This document shows positions 16,520-24,910 of a stretch of DNA of 54,047 bases, in pieces. The DNA is taken from assembly GCA_023150615.1 (NCBI GenBank), contig JAKLKO010000024.1:1-54047 (forward strand), written 5' to 3'. The notes under the pieces are model-generated. The model was not told where the DNA came from, did not search any database, and was given only the letters and a program-made list of their open reading frames with translations. This DNA comes from Phycisphaerae bacterium. GTDB lineage: Bacteria > Planctomycetota > Phycisphaerae > UBA1845 > UTPLA1. Position numbers and translations under genes: made by a program. Numbering within the stretch: the first letter of the stretch is position 1; each line of letters begins with the position of its first letter.

Positions 16520-17335
16520 ATGCCGGTTCATCCCACCGCGATCATCGATTCGCAGGCGGAGATCGACGCGACGGCCGAAATCGGCCCGCATGTCGTCATC
16601 GAGGGGCACGTCCGCATCGGGCCGCAGACGCGGGTGTACCCGAACGCGTACATTTCCGGCTGGACCGAGATCGGTGCGAAGTGCGAGATTCACCCGAACG
16701 CGGTCGTGGGGCACCTACCGCAGGACTTTCACTTCGGCGGCGAGCGGTCCTACTGCCGCATCGGCGACGGCACGATCATCCGCGAATCGGCGTCGATCCA
16801 TCGCGGCACACAGCCCGAGTCGTGGACGAGCATCGGGAAGAACTGCTTCATCCTCGGGTTTTCGCATATCGGCCACAATTGCATCCTCGCGGACGGCGTG
16901 AAACTGTACAATGGCGCGGCGCTCTCCGGGCACGTCGAGGTCGGCGAAAACGCGATCATCTCCGGCTACTCGCTCACGCATCAGTTTGTGCGGATTGGCG
17001 ACTACGTCATGGTCGGCGGCGGCACGCGTCTCACCAAGGACGTGCCGCCGTATTTCTCCGTCATCGGGGAAAGCGAATGCTACGGCTACAACTCGATCGG
17101 ACTGCGACGCAGTGGCCGGTTCTCGTCGGAGGAGATCGCCGAGGTGAAGCTCGCGTATCGCACGCTTTATCGAAGCGGTCGGCTGTTTAGCGACGCGGTC
17201 GCGGAGCTGGCCGGGATGGTCAAGACATCCACCGGCCGTCGGATCGTGGAGTTCGCCCGCGCGCCGAGCAAGCGGGGCATCATCGGGCCGACGCGCGGCG
17301 ATCGTGAAGCCGACGAAGTGGCGGCGCACGAGTAG
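16520..17335 (+). CDS. lpxA: Acyl-ACP--UDP-N-acetylglucosamine O-acyltransferase LpxA
   Basis: The 271-residue protein is a left-handed beta-helix with the hexapeptide-repeat pattern through residues 1-190. The motif FSHIGHNC at 114-121 matches the active-site loop of LpxA, with His119 in the place of the catalytic base (His125 of E. coli); ALSGHVEVGENAII and THQFVRIGDYVMVGGG are also typical. A helical C-terminal domain follows. LpxA starts lipid A synthesis by acylating UDP-GlcNAc on the cytoplasmic side. The gene stands alone, without lpxD, fabZ or lpxB beside it. Translation probably begins on a leaderless message. Confidence 0.9.
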   Translation: MPVHPTAIIDSQAEIDATAEIGPHVVIEGHVRIGPQTRVYPNAYISGWTEIGAKCEIHPNAVVGHLPQDFHFGGERSYCRIGDGTIIRESASIHRGTQPESWTSIGKNCFILGFSHIGHNCILADGVKLYNGAALSGHVEVGENAIISGYSLTHQFVRIGDYVMVGGGTRLTKDVPPYFSVIGESECYGYNSIGLRRSGRFSSEEIAEVKLAYRTLYRSGRLFSDAVAELAGMVKTSTGRRIVEFARAPSKRGIIGPTRGDREADEVAAHE

Positions 17336-17505
17336 GGCGGGCTGCGGGTCCGAAAGGTAGTCTTACGACACGACGGCTCCGGAATTCGTTGACTTCGTTC
17401 AACGCTCATATCGGTCGTGTCCCAATACGGACGCGCCGTCGTTCGCTTCGTACACTCGGATGGCGGGAAAACCCCCAATAGACCCACCGTAGAGACTCAC
17501 ACCAA

Positions 17506-17535
17506 TTGGCCCGTCGCCGGGACGAGGCGTATACT
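17506..17535 (+). promoter_or_regulatory. Putative promoter in the 17336-17681 intergenic region
   Basis: TTGGCC at 17506-17511 and TATACT at 17530-17535 are 18 bp apart and point toward the PEP-CTERM gene, giving a leader of about 140 nt. The rest of this 346-bp gap shows no gene or repeat. Confidence 0.4.
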
Positions 17536-17681
17536 TTGATTAAGACCGCGGTCGGTCTTCTGGGGAGAGCGGCAGTTCGGGGAACGAGGCCGCGCGACGT
17601 CTTCCATCAAGCGCGTGATTCATGGCTCGGCCGGCATGGCGCGGTCCGGGTCTCGGGGCATTCGTCGATCAGGGGCAGGAC

Positions 17682-18572
17682 ATGATGCGTTTTGTATGTC
17701 GCTTGCTGGTGTTGTGTACCGCCGCATGGCTGAGTGCGCAGTCGGCCCGCGCAGCGCAGATCCTCGATTTCGTCGTGTTCGGCGCGAACAACGTGACGGT
17801 CGGCGGCGGGTCCGACGTCATCGGCATCGTGGGCGCGGGCACGCACGTGCAGATGGCGGGCGGGTCGACCGTGACCGGCGAGGTCCGCAGTGGCAACACC
17901 GTGACGTTGAACAACAACGCGCACGTGTACGGGACGGTGACGAACCCGGGGACGCTTACGCTCGGCTCCGGCGCGACCGTGACGACGCACATCGTCGGCG
18001 CGCCCGATCTGCCCACGCTGCCGCCGCCCACCGTCTTCGCATCGGGCGGGGCCAACCACACCGTCGGCAACGGCGGGACGATCTCGCTCGGACCGGGCTC
18101 CTACGGGGCCATTTCGCTCGGCGGCGCGGCGGATCTGAATCTGACCGGGCCGGGCGACTACTTCCTTGCAAGTCTGAACGCCGGGAACGGCCTCGATCTC
18201 AACATCAACGCCGGCGGAGGCAACGTCCGCGTCTACGTGACCGGGAAGGTTCAGATCGGCGGCGTCGATGTGTTCGTGACCGGCGGCGACGCGTCCGACA
18301 TCTACTTCGAGACGCACTTCAGCGGCACCGGCGGCGCGTTTGTCGCAGGCGGCGGCACCGATTGGGTCGGCACGGTCTTCGCGCCCTATGACGACATCCA
18401 CATCGGCAGCGGCAGCTCCGTGGGATCGGTCACCGGCTGGCTCTGGAGTGGTACGCACGTCGATCTCGAGCACGGCCTGACCGTCATGGTCCCCGAACCG
18501 GCGTCGGCCGTGTTGCTCCTGGTAGGCGGCGCACTGCTGAAGCGCGGCCGGGCCCGGTCGATCCTCGCCTGA
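17682..18572 (+). CDS. PEP-CTERM secreted protein with Gly/Ser/Thr-rich beta-helix-like body
   Basis: The 296-residue protein starts at 17682 or at the adjacent ATG at 17685, after a GGGGCAGG stretch. A signal peptide (about 1-27, ending SARAAQ) leads into a Gly/Asn/Thr/Val-rich body with evenly spaced 'NTVTLNNNAHVYGTV'-type strands, suggesting a parallel beta-helix such as those in polymer-forming or choice-of-anchor surface proteins. It ends with a PEP-CTERM tail: VPEPASAVLLLVGGALL then KRGRAR. Such tails are removed by an exosortase, but none is encoded in this window. The function is unknown; an extracellular matrix or appendage role is plausible. Confidence 0.85.
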   Translation: MMRFVCRLLVLCTAAWLSAQSARAAQILDFVVFGANNVTVGGGSDVIGIVGAGTHVQMAGGSTVTGEVRSGNTVTLNNNAHVYGTVTNPGTLTLGSGATVTTHIVGAPDLPTLPPPTVFASGGANHTVGNGGTISLGPGSYGAISLGGAADLNLTGPGDYFLASLNAGNGLDLNINAGGGNVRVYVTGKVQIGGVDVFVTGGDASDIYFETHFSGTGGAFVAGGGTDWVGTVFAPYDDIHIGSGSSVGSVTGWLWSGTHVDLEHGLTVMVPEPASAVLLLVGGALLKRGRARSILA

Positions 18573-18637
18573 TCCCGATATCGGCGATTTCCACTCGCAT
18601 GGCGGTCGGCGGCCGAGGCCGCGTTCTATGATCTGCC

Positions 18638-19465
18638 ATGGGCCGACTGCGAACCGTGCCGTCGAGTTGCCGGTTTCGACGTTCCGCGCACCGGGTTCTG
18701 ATCGCCATCGCCGCCGCGTGCGCGATCGGCTCGATGCGTTGTGACACGATCCCGGCCATCACAACGTGGTCGATCAGGACGCGCGGCGACGTCGTCGAGA
18801 TCGGTTACGGCAGCGGAACGAGCTTCCCGCAGTACGCCGCGCTGCACCTCGACAGCGGCTACTTCCGACTGAACTACGGACCGGGCTCGGATTGGGGTAC
18901 GTCCATCATCATCGTGCCGTCGTTGTGGATCGGCGGCGTCTATTACCAGGGCACGGCCATCGTCGCCCAGGCGACGCTCGATGGCGGCGACCTCGTCATC
19001 GATTACTCCGGTACGATCGCCGGGCTCTCGTTCGAGGGGCGGCTGCGCCTGCATCCGCCCGGAACGCAGTCGATCACCGCGGACGTCTCGGTAACGACGA
19101 GCGGCACGGTGTCGCTCGATGCCCGTCCGGGCGAGGCCTTCAAGCCGGTGATGCTGTCGTCGATGCGGATCTCGGCGAGCGTGTGGGATACGTCGCTTGC
19201 GCAGGCGGGGTCGAGCGATCATGCGATCCCGGGCAGCGGCTGGATCATTCAGCCGCCGGCGTCGGCACGGGAGTTCGCGCTCATCGGCGGCACGTCGAGC
19301 TGGAAGACCAACGCGCCGACCATCGAGATCGAGCTGCCGACTCCGCTTTCGATCACGGGCTGGGTGACGCCGAGCGCCGACCCGAACGATGACAACGTCG
19401 GCTTCTGGGCCGCGTCGTCGAACGTGCTCAGTTCGTGGAGCTACACGATCACCGCCCGGCCGTGA
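18638..19465 (+). CDS. Exported protein of unknown function
   Basis: The 275-residue protein has an Arg-rich N-terminus and a hydrophobic leader (about 18-36, VLIAIAAACAIGSM), then a beta-rich body with many Ser, Thr, Gly and aromatic residues, such as EIGYGSGTSFPQYAAL and HLDSGYFRLNYGPGSDWG. It has no membrane or sorting tail. A lectin-like or jelly-roll fold is possible but unproven. TATGAT at 18627-18632 lies 5 nt before the ATG and there is no ribosome site, which suggests a leaderless transcript. Confidence 0.65.
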   Translation: MGRLRTVPSSCRFRRSAHRVLIAIAAACAIGSMRCDTIPAITTWSIRTRGDVVEIGYGSGTSFPQYAALHLDSGYFRLNYGPGSDWGTSIIIVPSLWIGGVYYQGTAIVAQATLDGGDLVIDYSGTIAGLSFEGRLRLHPPGTQSITADVSVTTSGTVSLDARPGEAFKPVMLSSMRISASVWDTSLAQAGSSDHAIPGSGWIIQPPASAREFALIGGTSSWKTNAPTIEIELPTPLSITGWVTPSADPNDDNVGFWAASSNVLSSWSYTITARP

Positions 19466-19571
19466 GGCATCGCTTCCCGAGACCTTGAAAGTATGAACCC
19501 GCTCGGCGATTCTCCCTCCGCCGCACGGCGCGGACACCGTGCGTCGTGCGGCCGTCTGGGAGGAAGACGCG

Positions 19572-20504
19572 ATGGGTTCGGGCGAGTCCGGCCTTCGGGT
19601 GGCGCAGATCGGCTGCGGGCACTGGGGCGCGCACGTCTTGCGCGACCTGCGGGACTGCGGCTGCCTCGTCGAGGTCGTGGCGCGCTCCGAGCCATCCCGC
19701 GCGAACGCGGCGGCCGGCGGCGCTGAACGGATCGTCGGCACGATCGGGGAGTTGTCCGATCGAATCGAGGCGGCCGTCGTGGTCACGCCGGCGCGGACGC
19801 ACGTCGGCGTGATCGAGCAACTGCTGGAGCGCCGCGGCGATCTGCCGATTTACTGTGAAAAGCCGCTGTGCGTCGATCCGCTGCGCGCCGAGCGGGCCGC
19901 GCGGGAGTGGTCGCGCGTCTTTGTCATGCACAAGTGGCGCTACCATCCGGGCATCGTTGAACTGGCGGCAATCGCGCGCCTGGAAGAACTCGGACCGGTG
20001 CAGTCGCTGAGGCTGCACCGGGAGCAGTGGGGCGCGCCGCGCCGCGACATCGACTTGGTCTGGACGCACATCCCGCACGATCTGACGATCGTGCTCGAAG
20101 TACTCGGGCACGTTCCGGCCGTGCACGCCGCGCGCATCGATCGGGTCCGCGGAGAGCCGAACGGCGCGACGGTGCTTCTCGGTTCAACGCCGTGGGCGGC
20201 CATTACCACGTCCGCGCGAAGCGCCACGCCGCGGCGCGAATTCCAGCTCTTCGCGCGGGACGGTGTCGCCCTGCTGGCCGATTCCTTCGCTCGCGAAGTC
20301 CGGATCCTCCGCGAGCCGCCCGATCGCGTCGCATCGCCGACCTTTGAACCGCGGCCGATCGCCAGCACGATGCCGCTGCTGGCCCAGCTCAAGGCGTTCC
20401 TCGCCTTCGTGCGCGGGACCGGTCCCGCGCCGAAGGGGAGCCTGGCGGAGGAAGCGGTGATCATTCGGACGATCGCGACGCTGTACGAACGGTCGGAGCA
20501 CTGA
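19572..20504 (+). CDS. Gfo/Idh/MocA-family NAD(P)-dependent oxidoreductase
   Basis: The 310-residue protein starts at 19572 after GGGAGGAAG. The Rossmann fingerprint is LRVAQIGCGHWGAHVLRDL, and the family motif appears as YCEKPLCVD, which carries the EKP lysine. Family members oxidise or isomerise sugars, often nucleotide sugars for surface glycans. The gene ends 6 bp before the glycosyltransferase gene, so the two are almost certainly co-transcribed, which supports a role in glycan building. The exact sugar cannot be read from the sequence. Confidence 0.88.
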   Translation: MGSGESGLRVAQIGCGHWGAHVLRDLRDCGCLVEVVARSEPSRANAAAGGAERIVGTIGELSDRIEAAVVVTPARTHVGVIEQLLERRGDLPIYCEKPLCVDPLRAERAAREWSRVFVMHKWRYHPGIVELAAIARLEELGPVQSLRLHREQWGAPRRDIDLVWTHIPHDLTIVLEVLGHVPAVHAARIDRVRGEPNGATVLLGSTPWAAITTSARSATPRREFQLFARDGVALLADSFAREVRILREPPDRVASPTFEPRPIASTMPLLAQLKAFLAFVRGTGPAPKGSLAEEAVIIRTIATLYERSEH

Positions 20505-20510
20505 CCGGTC

Positions 20511-21554
20511 ATGTCCGCGGCGCCGATCGCCACCGTGCTGGTTCCGACGCACGATCACGGTCCGCTGCTGACGTTTGCGGTTCGCACCGCGCTGCAACAG
20601 TCGGTCCGCGACATCGAGATCTTCATCGTCGGCGACGGCATGGATGACGCGACGCGGGCGGTCGCCCTCGAGTTGCAGCGCGGCGACGACCGCGTGCGGG
20701 TCTTCGAGCATCCGAAAGGGCCGCGCCACGGCGAGCTGCATCGGCACGCCGCGCTTCAGTACGCGCGCGGACGGATCGTCTGCTACCTCTGCGACGACGA
20801 CCTGTGGTTCCCCGAGCACGTCGAGACGCTGTCGACGCTTCTGGAAACGGCCGACTTCGCGCACGTGTTGCCGCTTCGCATCGAGCCGGATGGCTCGGCG
20901 CGGGCCTATCTCGGGCACCTCGCCGTGGAGGGCGTTCGTGAACGGATGCAGCAGTTATGGAACTTCATTCCGCTGAGCTGCGCCGCGCACACGATGGCGC
21001 TCTATCGCCGGCTGCCCTGCGGCTGGCGGACGTCGCCACCGGACGTGTGGACCGATCTCTACATGTTCCGGCAGATCCTGGCCGCGCCGGACTGTCGCGC
21101 CGTCTCCTCCTCGCGTTTGACCGCCCTGCATTTCGCGAGCCCGCCGCGGCGGGATTGGACGATGGAGCGGCGCATCGACGAACTAACCGTATGGAGCGAG
21201 CGACTCGCCGACCGGGACCGCGTTCGGGTCCTTTACGAACAGGTGATCGACGACGCGATGCGCTCATTCGCTGCGCGGGAGCTGGGCGCGATTCATGCCG
21301 AGGACGCGTGTCGCGATGCGCAAGCCCGCGCGACGGCGCTGGAGATCGAGGTCGCGGCGGTGCGGGAGATGCTGGCGTCGGCCGAGGCGCGGGGCGATGC
21401 GCTGGCGGAGCAGTCACGGGCGAGCGACGATGAGGTCGCACGCATGCGGCAGACGATTACCTGGCGAATGCGTGACTGGCTGCTGCGACGCCGATGGCTG
21501 GCGGCGACGCTGCGCCGGCTGACCAGGCGGGGACCTGCCCGCGAAGGGCCGTAA
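20511..21554 (+). CDS. Family 2 glycosyltransferase with C-terminal coiled coil
   Basis: The 347-residue protein opens with ATVLVPTHDHGPLL and has CDDDLWF at 94-100, the metal/nucleotide-sugar site of the GT-A fold. Residues about 230-320 form an Arg/Glu/Ala-rich helix with coiled-coil character, and the end, TWRMRDWLLRRRWLAATLRR, is an amphipathic basic helix often found at the tail of such enzymes and probably binds the membrane. It follows the Gfo/Idh/MocA gene by 6 bp. The last 98 bp overlap the convergent RmlC-like gene. Confidence 0.87.
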   Translation: MSAAPIATVLVPTHDHGPLLTFAVRTALQQSVRDIEIFIVGDGMDDATRAVALELQRGDDRVRVFEHPKGPRHGELHRHAALQYARGRIVCYLCDDDLWFPEHVETLSTLLETADFAHVLPLRIEPDGSARAYLGHLAVEGVRERMQQLWNFIPLSCAAHTMALYRRLPCGWRTSPPDVWTDLYMFRQILAAPDCRAVSSSRLTALHFASPPRRDWTMERRIDELTVWSERLADRDRVRVLYEQVIDDAMRSFAARELGAIHAEDACRDAQARATALEIEVAAVREMLASAEARGDALAEQSRASDDEVARMRQTITWRMRDWLLRRRWLAATLRRLTRRGPAREGP

Positions 21555-22053
21555 GCGGCGGCAACCGCTCATCGCGCGGCGACAGCAGCGGCGACCTCGT
21601 CGGCCAGCTCAATCCGAGTTGCAGGTCGTCGAAGCGGCAGCCCAGCTCATCGCACGGGTCCCAGTAGTGCGTCACCGCGTAGAGGTGCAGCGCCGGCTCG
21701 TGGAAGTAGAACCCGTGCGCTACGCCGGGCGGGATGCACAACGATTGCAAGCCCTCGCCGTGCACCTCCAGCTCCGCACGCAGCCCCTCGGTCGGCGAAC
21801 CGGGCCGCAGATCGACCAGGCCGATCCGCGCCCGGCCGGCGAGTACGACGAGGTAATCGCTGTGGCGGACATGCACGTGTACGCCGCGGAGCACGTTCGC
21901 TTCCGATCGTACAAAGTTCCATTGGATCGGCTGGAACTCGGGAGCCCACTGTTGACGGAAGACCTCGGTGAAAACGCCGCGCGGATCGGCGTTCATCTGC
22001 AGCGGAAGCAGCCGCACACCGTCCGGAAGCGTCGCCGTTCCGTCCAACCGCAT
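21457..22053 (-). CDS. dTDP-4-dehydrorhamnose 3,5-epimerase-like (RmlC-type) cupin
   Basis: The 198-residue protein starts at 22053 after GGAGGG. It follows the RmlC pattern: DPRGVFTEVFR, LRGVHVH (catalytic-His segment), IPPGVAHGFYF, a Tyr-containing YAVTHYW strand, and a DDLQLGLSWP stretch near the usual C-terminus. Members epimerise dTDP-keto-sugars during surface saccharide synthesis. About 28 residues beyond the normal end (from RGQVPAW) are read through DNA that also encodes the end of the glycosyltransferase, so this tail is probably not functional. No rmlA, B or D gene is adjacent, so the sugar may not be rhamnose. Confidence 0.78.
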   Translation of the reverse strand: MRLDGTATLPDGVRLLPLQMNADPRGVFTEVFRQQWAPEFQPIQWNFVRSEANVLRGVHVHVRHSDYLVVLAGRARIGLVDLRPGSPTEGLRAELEVHGEGLQSLCIPPGVAHGFYFHEPALHLYAVTHYWDPCDELGCRFDDLQLGLSWPTRSPLLSPRDERLPPLTALRGQVPAWSAGAASPPAIGVAAASHAFAR

Positions 22054-22090
22054 GAAACCCTCCGTGGATACAATGCAGAGCCGTTCTCGC

Positions 22091-23437
22091 TTACGCGGCC
22101 GTCGCGCTCGACGGGCGCACGTCGGCGTGCTCCGGCAGCAGGCATGCTACAACGATCGCCGGTACGTACAAGACCGAAACCCACATCAGCGCCTGGCCGT
22201 AGTCGCCGACCGACACGAGCAGCCCAAAGACGACCAGTCCGATCGACGTGACCACGCGACCGACATTGTAGGAAAAACCCGCCCCCGTCGTCCGCAGCAG
22301 CGTGGGAAAGAGCGGCGGGATGTACATCGGGAACAGGCCGAAGATGCCGAGGATGAAGAAATTCGAGACGGACAGCCACACGATGATCCCGATCAGGCCG
22401 TGGCGCATTCCGTAGGTGACGAGCAGGCCGAGCGCTGCACCGACGAACATCAGCGCGATGGCGCGTCGATAGCCGAGCCGATGCGCGAGCGCGGCGGCGG
22501 CGAAGTTCCCGACGAGCGCCGCGGCCGTCGTGGAGAAGAAGGCGATGCTCGTGTAGCGCGTCCGGGCGGCCGAGGACCAGTCGTGAAGCTCGGGCAGGTT
22601 GCGGAGCTGCTGCGGATACCAGTAGAGAAACAGCCAGGCGGTGAGGATGCCGATCGTACAGAGGATCGTCACGAGGATCGTCGTCCGCGCCACCGCGCCG
22701 CGGAACAGGTCGCCGATCGGCGGCAGTTCGCGGCCCGCCCGGGCCTTGGCGGCGTGCCACTCCTCCGGCTCCGGGATGTGCCGTCGGATCCAGTAGACCC
22801 CCAGCGCCGGCAGCACGCCGATGAGGAACGTGAAACGCGGATGCGCCGCCATCACGATCGCCGTGACCGCCGCGAGCATCATGCCGACCTCGTAGGCCGA
22901 CCAGAGTGTCGCGCTCACCCACGGCCGCCAGTGCTTCGGCCAGGTCTCGCTGATGAGCGCCGAGCCGGCCGCCCACTCGCCGCCGATGCCCATCCCGACG
23001 AAGAATCGCAGGATCAGCAGTTGCCACCAGGAGCCCGCGAAACTCGAGAGTCCGGTGCACACGCCGTACAGCAGGATCGTGTAGCTCATGGTCCGGCTTC
23101 GCCCGAAGTGGTCGCCGATCCAGCCGAACACCGTCCCGCCGACGGCCCATCCGAGCAGAAACGCCGCCTGGATCCACGAGCCGACGTGGCCGACTTCCGT
23201 GTGGGACTGAGGCAGTCCCAGGAGCGACGCGACGAACGGCGTCGCAACGAGGACGTAGAGGTAGGCGTCCAGTCCGTCGAAGAGCAGGCCCGCCCAGGCC
23301 GCGCCGGCGGTCTTCCATTGCAGCGCGGTGATGTCTCGCAGGCTGCGGACCTCCGGTGCGGATGGCCGCGGCGTCTCGTGCGCCGCGACGACGCGGGCGG
23401 ATTCGGCTCCCGTCGGGGTTGCGCCTCGGTAGGTCAT
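22091..23437 (-). CDS. MFS transporter of the metabolite:H+ symporter type
   Basis: The 448-residue protein, starting MTYRGATPTG at 23437, has about twelve transmembrane helices. The first-loop signature GWIGDHFGRSRTM and the helix with GMGIGGEWAAGSALISETWP match the sugar/acid:proton symporter branch of the major facilitator superfamily. The substrate is unknown. It is divergent from mltA and follows the RmlC-like gene on the same strand, 37 bp upstream of it, so the two may share a transcript. The ribosome site is weak. Confidence 0.85.
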   Translation of the reverse strand: MTYRGATPTGAESARVVAAHETPRPSAPEVRSLRDITALQWKTAGAAWAGLLFDGLDAYLYVLVATPFVASLLGLPQSHTEVGHVGSWIQAAFLLGWAVGGTVFGWIGDHFGRSRTMSYTILLYGVCTGLSSFAGSWWQLLILRFFVGMGIGGEWAAGSALISETWPKHWRPWVSATLWSAYEVGMMLAAVTAIVMAAHPRFTFLIGVLPALGVYWIRRHIPEPEEWHAAKARAGRELPPIGDLFRGAVARTTILVTILCTIGILTAWLFLYWYPQQLRNLPELHDWSSAARTRYTSIAFFSTTAAALVGNFAAAALAHRLGYRRAIALMFVGAALGLLVTYGMRHGLIGIIVWLSVSNFFILGIFGLFPMYIPPLFPTLLRTTGAGFSYNVGRVVTSIGLVVFGLLVSVGDYGQALMWVSVLYVPAIVVACLLPEHADVRPSSATAA

Positions 23438-23631
23438 GTCGAATCCCGGTTCCGGCCGCTGTGCGGAGGAAGGTCGCATTCTGCCGCGCGTCCGACCGAG
23501 CGGCAATCGACCGTTTGTCGTTTTGCGAGCGGAGTCGTCGCGCGTTACAGTCCGGCCGGGAGGTCGTTCGGCGGCGAGATGGGGGGCGTTGATCCCATCG
23601 CGGCGCCGCCGGGACACAAAGGAGTGGCCCC

Positions 23632-24894
23632 ATGCGTGCTTGCCGTCGCCTGGCTCTGCTCGTGATTGCGTCCGCGCTCGTCGGCGCGTGTCAGAAACCG
23701 GAACCGATCCCGATCCAGGAGATCACGAAGGACTACGATCGTCCGCTGCCGCCCGGACAGTTGGCGCTCCGAAAGATCACCGATCCGGCGATGATCCCGG
23801 ATTTCTCCGCGGCGTTCTACACGTCGCAGGGTCAGGGCATTCGCGACGCGATCCAGCGCAGCCTGCACTACCTCGCCAAGAAATCGAGCCAGAAGTTCTT
23901 CCCGTACGGGGACGTGTCGCACGAGCGGGCCGTCGCAAGCCTGAAGCTGTTCCTCGATGTGCTCGACCAGGCCCACAGCCCGGCCCAGTTCAACGAGCTG
24001 ATCCGCGAGAAGTTCGACGTCTATATCTCGGTCGGCTGCGACGACAAGGGCACGGTGCTCTACACCGGCTATTACACGCCGATCTTCGACGGCAGCCGAA
24101 CGCGCACCGAGCGCTTCCGCTATCCGATCTACAAGCTGCCGCCGGACTTCAAGAAAGACGTCGAGGGCAATCCGGCCGGCGGACCGTGGAAGACGCGCGA
24201 GGAGATCGAGTCCTCCGGCATGCTGGCCGGAAACGAGCTGGTCTGGCTCGGCGATCCGTTCGAGACCTACGTCGTCACGGTGCAGGGCTCGGGCCAGATC
24301 CGCATGGATGACGGCCGCATCTTCGAGATCGGCTATGCGGGCAACAACGGGCACGAATACACGTCGATCGGGAAGATCCTCGTGGCCGACGGGAAGATCG
24401 CGAAGGATAAGCTGTCGCTCGCGTCGATGCTCGAGTACTTCCACCAGAATCCGCAGGACATCCAGCCGTATTGCTGGAAGAACCCGCGCTACGTCTTCTT
24501 CCAGCCCGCGCCCGGCGGACCGTTCGGCTGTCTCAACGAAAAGGTCACAACGCTTCACTCGATTGCGACGGACAAGGAGATCTTCCCCCGCGCGTGCCTC
24601 GCGTTTCTCGATACGACCGTTCCGCGCGAGGATGGAACGCCGCGGGCCTACAAGGGCTTCGCCTGCGATCAGGATCGCGGCGCCGCCATCCGCGCCGCCG
24701 GCCGCTGCGACATCTTCATGGGCGTGGGCGACGAGGCGGGCCGCCGCGCCGGCTTCACGTACAGCGAGGGCAAGCTCTACTACACCTTCGTCAAGGAGAG
24801 CGGCGAGTCGGTCGCGAGCGATACGTCACAGACGCCGCCGAGCGAGGCGCCGCCGAGCGGCTCGTCGGTCCCCACCGAACCTCCTCCGCAGTGA
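23632..24894 (+). CDS. mltA: MltA-type lytic murein transglycosylase lipoprotein
   Basis: The 420-residue protein starts at 23632 after AAAGGAG. It carries a lipoprotein signal with lipobox VGAC (Cys20). The MltA barrel is recognised from YTGYYTPIFDGS, YVVTVQGSGQIRMDDG, IGYAGNNGHEYTSIG and the 3D segment QDRGAAIRAAGRCDIFMGVG, which includes the catalytic Asp. The enzyme cleaves peptidoglycan glycan strands with formation of anhydromuramic ends at the outer membrane. A Ser/Pro-rich tail of about 25 residues ends the protein. Its presence argues that this lineage has a peptidoglycan wall. Confidence 0.92.
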   Translation: MRACRRLALLVIASALVGACQKPEPIPIQEITKDYDRPLPPGQLALRKITDPAMIPDFSAAFYTSQGQGIRDAIQRSLHYLAKKSSQKFFPYGDVSHERAVASLKLFLDVLDQAHSPAQFNELIREKFDVYISVGCDDKGTVLYTGYYTPIFDGSRTRTERFRYPIYKLPPDFKKDVEGNPAGGPWKTREEIESSGMLAGNELVWLGDPFETYVVTVQGSGQIRMDDGRIFEIGYAGNNGHEYTSIGKILVADGKIAKDKLSLASMLEYFHQNPQDIQPYCWKNPRYVFFQPAPGGPFGCLNEKVTTLHSIATDKEIFPRACLAFLDTTVPREDGTPRAYKGFACDQDRGAAIRAAGRCDIFMGVGDEAGRRAGFTYSEGKLYYTFVKESGESVASDTSQTPPSEAPPSGSSVPTEPPPQ

Positions 24895-24910
24895 CGCGGC
24901 ATCGAGGCGC

